Part shown: one piece after another, positions 17,100 to 25,790 of the stretch | Layout of the letters: each line of letters starts with the position of its first letter | Numbering within the stretch: position 1 is the stretch's first letter | Origin: Kiloniellaceae bacterium | GTDB lineage: Bacteria > Pseudomonadota > Alphaproteobacteria > Kiloniellales > J153 | NCBI GenBank assembly: GCA_021776115.1 | Contig: JAJFGN010000037.1 | Span: forward strand, 1-56,501 | Reading direction: 5' to 3' | DNA length: 56,501 nt | The notes under the pieces: generated by a model | Told to the model about the DNA's origin: nothing | The model's input: the letters and a program-made list of their open reading frames with translations, nothing else | Databases searched by the model: none | Translations under genes and position numbers: made by a program

Positions 17100-18197
17100 T
17101 TAAGCCCGCGCCAATGCCTCCGCCACGCGGGCGGTGATGTCTTTCAAACCGCTGGTCCCGCCCATCTCGACGGGGCGTAAGTCGCCGTCCTTGAAGGCGG
17201 CGTCGACCGCGCCTTGCAGCAGGCGGCCGGCCTCCACCGCTTTCGCTTCGCCGTGGCGCTCGCCCAGCCAATCCAGCATCATGGCGGCGGAAAGAAACAT
17301 CGCTGTCGGGTTGGCCTTGCCCGTGCCCATGATGTCGGGCGCGGTGCCGTGACAAGGCTGGAACACCGCGTGCTTGGCGCCGATATCGGCCGAGGGCGCG
17401 ACCCCCATGCCGCCGATCAGGGCGGCGCCGGCGTCGGAGAGGATGTCGCCGAACATATTCTCGGTGACCAGCACGTCGAAGACCCAGGGATTGCGGATCA
17501 GGTTCAGCGCGGTCGCGTCGACATAAGCGGCTTTGGCTTCGATATCTGGAAACGCCGCCGCGCGCTCGTGGAAAATCTTGCGGAAGAAGGCGAAGCCGCC
17601 GAAGACATTGGCCTTGTCGACGCAGGTGAGCACGCCCGGCGCGCCCAAGGCCTTGCGCTTGCGCGCGAGGTCGAAGGAGAAATCGAACAGCCGTTCGCTG
17701 CCCGGCCGTGTGATCTCCATGGTGTCGTAAGCGATATTGTCGTCCACGATCCGGGTCTTGCCCATGGAGGCGAACAAACCTTCCGTCGATTCGCGGATCA
17801 GGACGAAATCCAGGGCTTGCGCGCGCGGGTCGCGCAACGGCCCGGCCAAGCCGGGGATGGAACGCACGGGCCTGACTCCGGCGAAGAGATCGAGCGCGAC
17901 CCGAATGTCGATCTGCGGCGCGATCTCGCGCCCGTCTGGATAGCGGATATCGGGCAGGCCCATGGCGCCCAGCAGAATCGCATCCGCCGCCGCCGCGCGG
18001 GCCAGGTTCTCGTCCGATAGGGCCGTGCCGTGCTCGCGGTAGTACCCCGCTCCGGACTCGACCTCCTCGAACCGCAGGGTGAAGCCGCCAACGCGTTCGC
18101 CAAGGGACTTCAGCAAATCCAGGCAAGGCGCCATGACCTCGAGGCCGATCCCATCGCCGGCCATGACCGCGACATGGAATTCTTGATCGTTACGCAT
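17100..18197 (-). CDS. Isocitrate/isopropylmalate dehydrogenase-family beta-decarboxylating dehydrogenase
   Basis: A 365-residue decarboxylating dehydrogenase. It opens with AVMAGDGIGLEVM (cofactor-site start) and has the substrate Arg region FVLIRESTEGLFAS, the Tyr/Lys catalytic pair in YDTMEI and CVDKANVF, the Asp metal cluster VTENMFGDILSD, and the adenosine-side HGTAPDIMGTGKANPTAM. The EST-GL motif and lack of a leuB neighbour suggest a tartrate/malate-type or sugar-acid-derived substrate rather than leucine synthesis. It is 30 bases downstream of the IlvD/Edd-type dehydratase and probably cotranscribed with it. Confidence 0.85.
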   Translation of the reverse strand: MRNDQEFHVAVMAGDGIGLEVMAPCLDLLKSLGERVGGFTLRFEEVESGAGYYREHGTALSDENLARAAAADAILLGAMGLPDIRYPDGREIAPQIDIRVALDLFAGVRPVRSIPGLAGPLRDPRAQALDFVLIRESTEGLFASMGKTRIVDDNIAYDTMEITRPGSERLFDFSFDLARKRKALGAPGVLTCVDKANVFGGFAFFRKIFHERAAAFPDIEAKAAYVDATALNLIRNPWVFDVLVTENMFGDILSDAGAALIGGMGVAPSADIGAKHAVFQPCHGTAPDIMGTGKANPTAMFLSAAMMLDWLGERHGEAKAVEAGRLLQGAVDAAFKDGDLRPVEMGGTSGLKDITARVAEALARA

Positions 18198-18227
18198 GTA
18201 GTTCCTTTGGAGCTCCAGGAATTTCCC

Positions 18228-19967
18228 TCAATGACTCTCGCGCGGCACCGGGGCGCCGCTGGCGCCGACCAGGAAATCCAGATCGCAGCCCTCGTCCGCT
18301 TGCATGACGTGGTCTTGGTAGAGCTTGGCGTAACCGCGCTCGTTCACCGGCGCGGTTGCTTTCCAGGCCGCGCGGCGCTTCGCGAGTTCGGAGTCGCTTA
18401 CGTCCAGGTGCAGGCGCCGGCCTTTCACGTCCAGTTCGATCATGTCCCCGTTTTGCACCAGCGCGAGCGGGCCGCCGGCCGCCGCCTCGGGTGCGGTGTG
18501 CAGGGCCACGGTGCCGTAGGCGGTGCCGCTCATGCGCGCGTCGGAGATACGCACCATGTCGGTGATGCCCTGCTTCAGGATCTTCTGCGGCAGGGCCATG
18601 TTGCCGACCTCGGCCATGCCGGGGTAGCCCTTGGGGCCGCAGTTCTTCAGAACCATGACGCAGGTCTCGTCGATGTCGAGATCGGGCGCGTCGACGCGCG
18701 CCTTGTAGTCGTCGATGTCCTCGAACACGACCGCGCGGCCGCGATGCTGCATCAGCGCCGGCGTCGCGGCGGAGGGTTTCAGGATCGCGCCGCCGGGCGC
18801 GAGGTTGCCGCGCAGCACCGCGACGCCGCCTTGCGGCTTGAAGGGTTCGGCGAGCGGGAAAATGACCTCCCGGTTCCAGGTCTCCGCCGCCGCCACGTTA
18901 TCCCACATAGTCTGCCCGTTGACGGTCAGCGCGTCCTTGTGCAGCAAGCCACCTTCGCCCAGCTCGCGCAGGACCGCAGGCAGGCCGCCGGCATAGTAGA
19001 AATCCTCCATCAGGAACTCGCCCGAGGGCATGAGGTTGACCAGGCACGGCACCTCGACCCCCAAGCGGTCCCAGTCCTCCAAGGTGAATTCCACCCCCAT
19101 GCGCCCGGCGATCGCCAGCAGATGGATGACCGCGTTGGTCGAGCCGCCGATGGCGCCGTTGGTGCGGACCGCGTTCTCGAAGGCTTGCCGGGTCAGCACC
19201 TTGGACATGCGCAAATCCTCGCGCACCATCTCGACGATGCGCCGCCCGGCCATGTGGGCAAGCGCGTTGCGCCGCGAATCGGCGGCGGGAATCGCGGCGT
19301 TGCTGGGCAGGCCCATGCCCAGCGCCTCGACCATGCTGGCCATGGTCGAGGCCGTGCCCATGGTCATGCAATGGCCGACCGACCGCGACATGCAAGATTC
19401 CGCGTCCATGAAGTCCTGCAAGCTCATCTCCCCGGCCTTGACCATGGCGTCGAACTTCCAGACGTGGGTGCCGGAGCCGATCTGCTGGTCGCGGAAGCGG
19501 CCGTTCAGCATCGGGCCGCCGGAAATCGCCAGGGTCGGCAAATCGCAAGACCCCGCGCCCATGAGCAGGGCCGGCGTGGTCTTGTCGCAGCCGACCAGCA
19601 GGATCACCCCGTCGAGCGGATTGGCGCGGATCGATTCCTCGACATCCATGCTGACCAGGTTACGGAACATCATGGTGGTCGGGCGCATCAGCGTTTCGCC
19701 CAGCGACATGACCGGGAACTCGAGCGGGAAGCCGCCGGCCTCGTAAACCCCGCGCTTGACCCGTTCGGCCAGGATGCGGAAATGCGCGTTGCAGGGCGTC
19801 AATTCCGACCAGGTATTGCAGATTCCGATCACCGGCCGTCCGTCGAAGAGGTGGTTCGGCAGGCCTTGATTCTTCATCCAGCTGCGGTGGTTGAAGCCGT
19901 CCTTGTCCATCAGGCCAAACCACTCGGCGCTCCGGTTCTTGGGCGCTTTATCGCGAGAATCGGTCAT
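18228..19967 (-). CDS. IlvD/Edd-family sugar-acid dehydratase (arabonate/xylonate dehydratase type)
   Basis: A 579-residue Fe-S dehydratase. The cluster cysteines lie in GICNTWSELTPCN, LVGCDKTTP and ESCMSRSVGHCMTMG, the pattern of the [2Fe-2S] sugar-acid branch (L-arabonate/D-xylonate) rather than the biosynthetic IlvD. Other family landmarks are FPLEFPVMSLGETLMRPT, SGGPMLNG and the C-terminal DARMSGTAYGT. It removes water from an aldonic acid to give a 2-keto-3-deoxy acid. Together with the downstream dehydrogenase and the oppositely oriented denD/SDR pair it outlines a sugar-acid breakdown locus. No aldolase gene is present nearby. Confidence 0.9.
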   Translation of the reverse strand: MTDSRDKAPKNRSAEWFGLMDKDGFNHRSWMKNQGLPNHLFDGRPVIGICNTWSELTPCNAHFRILAERVKRGVYEAGGFPLEFPVMSLGETLMRPTTMMFRNLVSMDVEESIRANPLDGVILLVGCDKTTPALLMGAGSCDLPTLAISGGPMLNGRFRDQQIGSGTHVWKFDAMVKAGEMSLQDFMDAESCMSRSVGHCMTMGTASTMASMVEALGMGLPSNAAIPAADSRRNALAHMAGRRIVEMVREDLRMSKVLTRQAFENAVRTNGAIGGSTNAVIHLLAIAGRMGVEFTLEDWDRLGVEVPCLVNLMPSGEFLMEDFYYAGGLPAVLRELGEGGLLHKDALTVNGQTMWDNVAAAETWNREVIFPLAEPFKPQGGVAVLRGNLAPGGAILKPSAATPALMQHRGRAVVFEDIDDYKARVDAPDLDIDETCVMVLKNCGPKGYPGMAEVGNMALPQKILKQGITDMVRISDARMSGTAYGTVALHTAPEAAAGGPLALVQNGDMIELDVKGRRLHLDVSDSELAKRRAAWKATAPVNERGYAKLYQDHVMQADEGCDLDFLVGASGAPVPRESH

Positions 19968-20114
19968 GGCGGCGTGTCCTCTCCTGCAATCTTGCCGTCG
20001 CGGGTTGGGGGATCACACCACGCGGCACGCCGGGCGGCAAGACACATGGGGGTAGGGGAGAGGCGGGCGCCCCTCGGTCGGGAAGCGCCCCGCCATGGTA
20101 CTCGTCTTGCGCGC

Positions 20115-20306
20115 CTAATGGATCGGCGCGTCGGCGTGCTCGGTCTCCCAGTCGCGGAGCAGGTCGGAGAGTGTCGCGCGAGAGGTGCAGAACAGGCAGC
20201 GCACGATCCCATCCCGGAGCGCTTTGGGCGACCGCAGGGAGACCGCGAAGCACTGGCAAGAGCATCTGACGGTGATCCGGTCGCCGATGTCGGTCACGTG
20301 CAGCAT
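20115..20306 (-). CDS. Small Cys-rich (zinc-ribbon-like) protein
   Basis: A 63-residue protein beginning MLHVTDIGDRITVRCSCQCF and containing a second pair CLFC, giving a C-x-C-x-C...C-x-x-C arrangement that could hold a zinc ion. ATG 20306 has AAGGA six bases upstream. The C-terminal half is a charged helix (SDLLRDWETEHADAP). I do not recognise the family. It stands alone between the IlvD-type dehydratase gene (148 bases downstream) and a strong terminator upstream that closes off the ureohydrolase transcript. Confidence 0.6.
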   Translation of the reverse strand: MLHVTDIGDRITVRCSCQCFAVSLRSPKALRDGIVRCLFCTSRATLSDLLRDWETEHADAPIH

Positions 20307-20348
20307 GATAATTCCTTCGGTTCCGGCCCGCGCCGGCTGTGAAAAGGA

Positions 20349-20390
20349 TCGCCGGCCTGCCGGAGAGGGGGGTGGCAGGCAGGCCGGCGA
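20349..20390 (-). terminator. Rho-independent terminator after the ureohydrolase gene
   Basis: Perfect 13-base arms TCGCCGGCCTGCC (20349-20361) and GGCAGGCCGGCGA (20378-20390), followed on the minus strand by CCTTTTC. It is 184 bases after the ureohydrolase stop and just before the start of the small Cys-rich gene. Confidence 0.7.
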
Positions 20391-20573
20391 CGAGTGCCGG
20401 GCCAATCTGCGGGGAGGATCGGACCCGGCCACGGGGAGGCCGTGTCATGGCGTCTGATCCTCATGTTGGAACGGATGGGACTGGGCCGCTGTGACCGGCG
20501 TCACATCTCACGGGCATGTGTTCGGGAAGTGAAGGGGATCGGGTCCAAGGCGCCGCGAACGGTGCCTCATGCT

Positions 20574-21542
20574 CTAGGCGCTTCGCCGCCCCGCGACCGC
20601 ATCCGCCAGCACGCAAAGAATCTCGAACATCAGCGTCGCGCCGACCAGGGCGGTGTTGCCGCTGGGGTCGAAGGGCGGGGCGACCTCGACCAGATCGCCG
20701 CCGATCAGATTGAGGCCTTGAAGACCGCGGATCATGCGCTGCGCCTCCTGGGTGGTGAAGCCGCCGATCTCCGGGGTGCCGGTGCCGGGCGCGTAGACCG
20801 GATCGAGGCCGTCGACGTCGAAGCTGATGTAGGTCGGCCCCTCGCCGACCACCCGGCGCGCCTCGGCGATGACCGCTTCGACCCCCATGTCGTTGAATTC
20901 CTCGATCTCGATGACGCGGATGCCCTGTTGTTGACCCCAGTCGTTGTCGGCGTTGCCGAAGAGGGCGCCGCGAATGCCGATCTGCACGGTGCGCTTGGGG
21001 TCGAGCAGGCCTTCCTCGATCGCGCGGCGGAAGGGCGTGCCGTGGGTGTACTTGCTATCTCCGAAGTAGCGGTCCCAGGTATCGGTGTGGGCGTCGAAAT
21101 GGACCATGCCCAAGGGACCGTCTTTCGCGATGGCGCGCATGATCGGCAAGGTGATCAGGTGATCGCCGCCGGCCGAAAGCGGCGCCACCCCGGCGGCGTG
21201 AATCGGGGCGAAAAAACCCTCGATCCGCTTCAGGGTATCTTCCAAGTCGATCGGATTGACCGGCACGTCGCCCAGATCGGCGCAGTTGCACAGATCGAAG
21301 GGCCGGATCTTGCTGTGGTGATGGACGTTGCGCACCAGGGTCGAGAGATCGCGGATCTGGCGCGGGCCGTGGCGGGCGCCCGCGCGGTTGGTGGTGCCGC
21401 CGTCCCAGGGCACCCCGATCAAGCCGATATCGACCTCCGCCGTATCGGTTACATGGGGCAAGCGCATGAAGGTCGCGATGCCGGAAAAGCGCGGCATGAC
21501 ATTGCCGGAAACGGGTTTGAAAGACCTCTTACTTTCGCTCAT
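20574..21542 (-). CDS. Agmatinase/guanidinobutyrase-family ureohydrolase
   Basis: A 322-residue arginase-fold enzyme that removes urea from a guanidino compound. The two-manganese ligands are all visible: GGDH (SAGGDHLIT), DAHTD (VHFDAHTDTW) and DVDGLDP (SFDVDGLDPVYAPG). The DPVYAPGTGTPEIGG segment fits agmatinase, guanidinobutyrase or guanidinopropionase and argues against true arginase. ATG 21542 is preceded by GAGGTAAG; a longer reading to 21725 would add an unlikely Cys-rich extension. No dedicated transporter or polyamine gene is adjacent, so substrate is open. Confidence 0.88.
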   Translation of the reverse strand: MSESKRSFKPVSGNVMPRFSGIATFMRLPHVTDTAEVDIGLIGVPWDGGTTNRAGARHGPRQIRDLSTLVRNVHHHSKIRPFDLCNCADLGDVPVNPIDLEDTLKRIEGFFAPIHAAGVAPLSAGGDHLITLPIMRAIAKDGPLGMVHFDAHTDTWDRYFGDSKYTHGTPFRRAIEEGLLDPKRTVQIGIRGALFGNADNDWGQQQGIRVIEIEEFNDMGVEAVIAEARRVVGEGPTYISFDVDGLDPVYAPGTGTPEIGGFTTQEAQRMIRGLQGLNLIGGDLVEVAPPFDPSGNTALVGATLMFEILCVLADAVAGRRSA

Positions 21543-21713
21543 CTCGGTCTTACCTCGCGGCGTCGCCTCTCTCTCGTCACATATTGAGCATATTGACCTG
21601 CGCCGGTGGACAGGGCAAACGGCAGTGTACAAGTTCTGCGAGTCCACCACACTAGGCAGCCGCGACCGAGATCCGGCATTCTGAGCCCAGCATTCCAAAG
21701 GGGGAACAAAGCG

Positions 21714-22886
21714 ATGTGGCCACAAACCCTCTTATTCCGTCGTACCCGTGCCCTGGGCGGTACCCTGGCCCTGCTCCTCGCCTTCGCGTCGCCGAGCCTA
21801 GGGGCACCGCCGCCCAACACCAGCGACGCCTTTGTTGCCGGCTATGTCGCGGCGGTTCTGGAGCGGGAGTTTCGCCTGACCGGCCCGGTCTTCGAAGTGC
21901 AGAACGGGGTTGTCACGGTCTATGCCGGCGACTTGAACGAGGTGCAGCAAGATAAGATCGCCTCGATCCTGGCCGGGGTGCGCGGGGTCAGCGCCGTGCG
22001 CGTGACCGAGGGCGCGCGCCCGGCCGAGCGGCAGGCCGGCGGCGGCGCCTCGATTCCGACCTGGTCGCCGCCCGCAGATTCCTCGGCGGTCGCCGCGGCC
22101 GCAGCGGAGGACGACGGGTTCGAAGTCCTCCCGCGCGGCAATCTTTTCGACCCCTTGATCGCGGACCCGCGCTGGGCGCATTTTTCCGCCGCCTATCAAT
22201 ACTTCGTCGACGACGAGGAGATCGAAAACGCCGCCGCCGTTAGCTTCGGCGAAACCTTCGGCTTACTCGGCGGACCGGCGCCCTTCGACGGCCGTTGGCA
22301 ACTGGATTTTCAGGCCGCCGTGTTCGGCCTCTTCGATATGGATGCGGAGTCCAAGGACCTGATCAACGCGGACTATTGGGTCGGCCTGCCGATCAGCTAT
22401 CGAAACAAGAGCCAGAATTTTGCCGCCATGCTGCGTGTGTTCCATCAAAGCTCGCACCTGGGTGACGAATTCCTGCTGCGCGACCGGGTCGACCGGGTCA
22501 ATCTCAGCTATGAGGCGACCGACCTAAAGCTGTCCTACAAATTCGACCACGGCTTCCGCGTCTATGGCGGCCTCGGCTACCTCTTACATGTCGAGCCGTC
22601 CGGCATCGACCGCTTCTCGACCCAGGTGGGGGTGGAGTACGTGGCGCCCTTCACCTTGGGGGGCGGTTTGGTGCGGCCGGTCGCGGCCGCCGACTTGCAG
22701 AACCGCGAGGAGAGCAATTTCGCGTCCGATGTATCGTTGCGGGCCGGGGTCCAATTCGAAAGCGCGGCGGAACTCAGCCAGCGGGTTCAGCTCTTGATCG
22801 AGTACTTCAACGGCCGCAACCCGAACGGCCAGTTCTACGACCGCTCGCTGGAATATATCGGTCTTGGGGCGCACGTGTATTTTTGA
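21714..22886 (+). CDS. BON-domain, DUF1207-type outer-membrane protein
   Basis: A 390-residue exported protein. Residues 1-31 are a signal peptide (LLLAFASPSLGAPP). Residues about 38-100 form a BON-like domain (VAAVLEREFRLTGPVFEVQNG ... IASILAGVRGVSAVRV), a fold that touches membranes. After a low-complexity linker rich in Ala, residues about 135-390 look like a beta-barrel of the DUF1207 kind (LFDPLIADPRWAHFSA, alternating aromatic strands, ending GLGAHVYF with a C-terminal Phe). GGGGGAAC precedes ATG 21714. BON fused to DUF1207 is unusual to my knowledge. Role unknown; probably outer membrane. Confidence 0.7.
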   Translation: MWPQTLLFRRTRALGGTLALLLAFASPSLGAPPPNTSDAFVAGYVAAVLEREFRLTGPVFEVQNGVVTVYAGDLNEVQQDKIASILAGVRGVSAVRVTEGARPAERQAGGGASIPTWSPPADSSAVAAAAAEDDGFEVLPRGNLFDPLIADPRWAHFSAAYQYFVDDEEIENAAAVSFGETFGLLGGPAPFDGRWQLDFQAAVFGLFDMDAESKDLINADYWVGLPISYRNKSQNFAAMLRVFHQSSHLGDEFLLRDRVDRVNLSYEATDLKLSYKFDHGFRVYGGLGYLLHVEPSGIDRFSTQVGVEYVAPFTLGGGLVRPVAAADLQNREESNFASDVSLRAGVQFESAAELSQRVQLLIEYFNGRNPNGQFYDRSLEYIGLGAHVYF

Positions 22887-22920
22887 CCGGCGCAATCGCC
22901 GCCGCAACAGGGAGGGTAAC

Positions 22921-23322
22921 ATGGACAGGGAACGCTTCGAGGCGGGATTGGCGAAACGCAAAAGCGTCCTCGGCGCCGCCTACGTGGAAAAGACTCTGGA
23001 GCAGGCCGATGACTTCAGCCGTCCGTTTCAGGAGATGATGACCGAGTTCTGCTGGGGCTTCGGCTGGGGCGACGAGACCTTGGATCCCAAGACCCGCTCG
23101 ATGCTGAACTTGACCATGATCGCCGCGCTCAACCGCATGCACGAGTGGGAGCTGCACCTGCGCGGCGCGATTACCAACGGTGTGACACGGGTGGAGCTGC
23201 GCGCGGTCCTGCATCAGATCGCGATCTATGCCGGGGTTCCAGCCGGCGTCGAGTGCTTCCGCATCGCCAAGCGCGTCTTCGCCGAGTTGGACGCGGCGCC
23301 AGCGTCCCCGTCAGGCTCTTAA
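22921..23322 (+). CDS. Carboxymuconolactone decarboxylase (CMD/AhpD)-like protein
   Basis: A 133-residue all-helical protein of the PcaC-like branch: KRKSVLGAAYVEKTLEQADDF at the N-terminus, then FCWGFGWGDETLDPKTRSML, TMIAALNRMHEWELHLRGAI and the closing YAGVPAGVECFRIAKRVF. It lacks the C-x-x-C redox pair of AhpD, as in 4-carboxymuconolactone decarboxylases. It starts at ATG 22921 with GGGAGGG upstream, 34 bases after the outer-membrane protein gene. Its stop overlaps by four bases the convergent binding-protein gene. Other aromatic-pathway genes are absent, so the substrate is open. Confidence 0.85.
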   Translation: MDRERFEAGLAKRKSVLGAAYVEKTLEQADDFSRPFQEMMTEFCWGFGWGDETLDPKTRSMLNLTMIAALNRMHEWELHLRGAITNGVTRVELRAVLHQIAIYAGVPAGVECFRIAKRVFAELDAAPASPSGS

Positions 23323-24518
23323 AAACGGCAGGCCGAATCCAAGGGGCCGGCGCCGAGGGTATCCAGGTTGTTGGTTTGGTGCAGGAACCCTTCGATCGGC
23401 GCTCGATCGATCACGGCGTTGTAGGTGTGCAGCAGGATCGGCTGACGCAATTGGTTGTTCCAGGGACGAAAGCCGCCGGGGGTCCCCTTGTAGAGGTCGA
23501 GGTTCATTTCGTCCGAAACGAGATAGGCGCGCAAAGACGCGGCATCGGTCTTTCCTGTGCGCAGGATCGCTTCGACGGCGGCGCGCACGGCGGCCCAAGC
23601 GGCCCACTGCGGCGCGGTCATGCGGTATCCGGCTCGTTTCTCGAAACGCTGATTGAGTTGCGGCGCACCGTAGCGCTCGTAAGTCCAGTGCCAGGCGCTG
23701 GCGATCAGGCCTTCGGTGCCAACCACCGGGCGGGCGAGCAGGGTTTGATAGGGGACATAGCGGCCGAATTCTCCGACCGCATCGGCCAGAAAAACGGCGT
23801 CGTAGTCGGCTGAGGATGTCAGCAGCCGAATGTTGTTCCGGCCGCGCTCGCGCGGGTCGTTGCCGAGTTTGAAGGGGCGCACCTCTTCAATGTCGAGGCC
23901 GAATTTCTTGGCGGAATTCCGGAAGGCGGCGACCAGGCGGGCGTCTTCCGCGTCTTCGCCCTGCAGGACCAGCAGTTGATCCCAGCGTTTCTGCCTCAGG
24001 AACTGGGCCAAGCCATCCATCCGCATGGTGTCGCTCGGCATGGTGTGGAACAGCGTCGGCGCGCAATTCGCGCCGCGCAGGGTATCGTCGCCGTGGCGAA
24101 CGTTGAATAGGACGAGCGGAGCGGCCTTGAGTCCGCGAAGGGTATCCGGCATCTCTTCGATCGGCAGGTCGAGCAGAAAGACATTGGTGCCTTCGGCCGC
24201 GGCGATCTCGCGAATCGCCGCGCCGGCATCGCGCCCGGGCGCCAGTATGCGCTCTGTGAGTTTGAACTTGAGCCCGCGCGCGCGGCCCATGATCTTGCTG
24301 TCGCGTAAGCCCAGGCGCGCCCCATCGAGGGGCCGCTTGCGATCGCGCAACACCAGGCCGGTATAGGCCTTAGTCGGTGTATAGGCGGGGTCCGCGTCGC
24401 GGCCGATATAGGCAAAGGTCACAGTTTCCGCCGCGGTGGTCCCGGCCGAAAGACTTGGCGATACGAGCGCGAGCAGCATGGCCACGGCCAGATAGCGCCT
24501 GCGCCGGCCTCTAGTCAT
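23319..24518 (-). CDS. PQQ-cluster-associated ABC-type periplasmic binding protein
   Basis: A 399-residue exported protein (signal peptide about 1-30, LVSPSLSAGTTAAE). It has the type I periplasmic-binding fold seen in amino-acid/branched-chain binding proteins, but with no permease or ATPase genes nearby. Its sequence (VTFAYIGRDADPAYTP at the start, GTEGLIASAWHWTYERYGAPQL in the middle, FRPWNNQLRQPILLHTYN late) fits the family found beside PQQ-dependent alcohol dehydrogenases. It overlaps the upstream beta-propeller gene by eight bases and belongs to the same transcript. A sensor or cofactor-handling role is possible. Confidence 0.8.
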   Translation of the reverse strand: MTRGRRRRYLAVAMLLALVSPSLSAGTTAAETVTFAYIGRDADPAYTPTKAYTGLVLRDRKRPLDGARLGLRDSKIMGRARGLKFKLTERILAPGRDAGAAIREIAAAEGTNVFLLDLPIEEMPDTLRGLKAAPLVLFNVRHGDDTLRGANCAPTLFHTMPSDTMRMDGLAQFLRQKRWDQLLVLQGEDAEDARLVAAFRNSAKKFGLDIEEVRPFKLGNDPRERGRNNIRLLTSSADYDAVFLADAVGEFGRYVPYQTLLARPVVGTEGLIASAWHWTYERYGAPQLNQRFEKRAGYRMTAPQWAAWAAVRAAVEAILRTGKTDAASLRAYLVSDEMNLDLYKGTPGGFRPWNNQLRQPILLHTYNAVIDRAPIEGFLHQTNNLDTLGAGPLDSACRF

Positions 24519-25533
24519 CGATCAAAATTCCGTAGGGCACCTGGCCGACCGGGACCGACTTGAGAGTCTTGAGGGTGGCGGTGTCGATGATGGTGATATC
24601 GTCCGACAAGCCGTTGGCGACATAGAGTTTGCGCTCGTCGTTTGTGAGCGCCAGGCCCCAGGCGCGCTTGCCGACCAGGATGTAATTTAGGACCTTGCGC
24701 GCCGCCACGTCGACCACGGCGACATGATTGGCCCGGCCGAGCGCGACGTAGGCCCGCTGGCCGTCGCGTGCGATCAAAACGTCGACCGGCGTCACTTCCT
24801 CCTTGCGCATCCCGGTCGGCAGGAATGCGATGTCGCCGACAAGTTCCAAGGACTCGACATCGATGATGTTGACGATGCCGGCTAACTCGGCCGAGACCCA
24901 TAACTCCTTGTTGTCGGGCGTCAGCGCGAAACGGCGCGGCCGGGTGTCGACCAGGATGTCCTTTATCACCTCGCCCGCCGCGACATCGATCACGTGGACC
25001 ATGTTGGCTGCTTCCGACGCGACGAACGCCAGCCGGCCGTCCGGCGTGATCAGCACGCCTTCGGGCTCCGCCCCGGTCTCGAACTCGCCGACGATCTCGC
25101 CGGTTTCAAGGTCGAGCACGCTCGCCTCGGCCTCTTCTTCGTTGGAGATATAAAGATGCCGGCCGTCGGGGTGGAGATCGAAGGTCTCGGGCTCGTCAAT
25201 GTCGCGATACCGCCGGACCAAGGTTTGGGACGCGATGTCGTAGACGGCGATCGTCGAATCGTCGGCGCACCCCACGAAGAACTGCGTGCGATCCCGATTG
25301 AAGTGAACGCCACGCGGCCGGGCGCAGGTCTCTATGGTGGCCACGAGCGTGTCGCTGCTGTCGAGCACGCTTATGGTGTTCGATTTTTCGTTGGTGATAA
25401 AAATCAGCCCGGTTCCTTTGGCCACGGCCGGTTGCGCGTGCGATATGGCTAGCATGACCGCGAAGGGTAGCGCGATGCCGAGGCGGCGGCGGTTCCCGGT
25501 CATGCCTTCGCTCTGACGGTAGCTGTGTGTCAT
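24511..25533 (-). CDS. PQQ-cluster-associated YVTN-type beta-propeller protein
   Basis: A 340-residue exported protein (signal peptide through about residue 39, HAQPAVAKG). It has about seven repeats of the YVTN pattern, each near 42 residues, with blades such as FITNEKSNTISVLDS, YISNEEEAEASVLDL and YVANGLSDDITIIDT. Proteins of this kind accompany PQQ dehydrogenases and are thought to act in the periplasm with them; the exact role is not settled. It is divergent from the dehydrogenase gene across a 257-base gap and leads the binding-protein gene. ATG 25533 has GGGAAG upstream. Confidence 0.85.
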   Translation of the reverse strand: MTHSYRQSEGMTGNRRRLGIALPFAVMLAISHAQPAVAKGTGLIFITNEKSNTISVLDSSDTLVATIETCARPRGVHFNRDRTQFFVGCADDSTIAVYDIASQTLVRRYRDIDEPETFDLHPDGRHLYISNEEEAEASVLDLETGEIVGEFETGAEPEGVLITPDGRLAFVASEAANMVHVIDVAAGEVIKDILVDTRPRRFALTPDNKELWVSAELAGIVNIIDVESLELVGDIAFLPTGMRKEEVTPVDVLIARDGQRAYVALGRANHVAVVDVAARKVLNYILVGKRAWGLALTNDERKLYVANGLSDDITIIDTATLKTLKSVPVGQVPYGILIDD

Positions 25534-25790
25534 CGATCTTCCCGTGGCCGGCAGGTCTTATACCAACGACCCTTGGTATTAGCCCCGGTCAGTCTTGGGG
25601 GAAACGCCAGCCGCGGTCAACCGCGCGCCGAGTTTGCTTTGTGTGCGTATGGTCATGACAACTTGTCGGGCAACGAAACCGAATCCGACTCCACAAAAAC
25701 ACCGCAATCGTGTTTAATGTCGGCATCAATCCAGAAACCTAAAATATTCCCGCAACTGTGCGCTGCACAATAAATATGGGGGAGGGGGAA
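25534..25790. promoter_or_regulatory. Divergent promoter region of the PQQ cluster, with ATACCAA palindrome
   Basis: The gap carries the palindrome ATACCAA-CGACCC-TTGGTAT (25560-25579). Its arms equal the outermost bases of the MITE at 12095, so it may be a MITE remnant or a regulatory site. The AT-rich tract 25720-25775 before the dehydrogenase is a likely promoter zone, and GGGGGAGGGGGAA (25778-25790) is an exceptionally strong ribosome site. Confidence 0.45.

Noticed and set aside
18030-20342. 770-codon plus-strand frame across the IlvD/Edd-type dehydratase gene
   Set aside because: It runs opposite a full-length enzyme with all cluster cysteines and shows no domain of its own.
25560-25579. 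ATACCAA palindrome as a GntR operator
   Set aside because: It lacks the TGGTATA core in the right orientation and has a six-base spacer instead of three; more like the MITE end.
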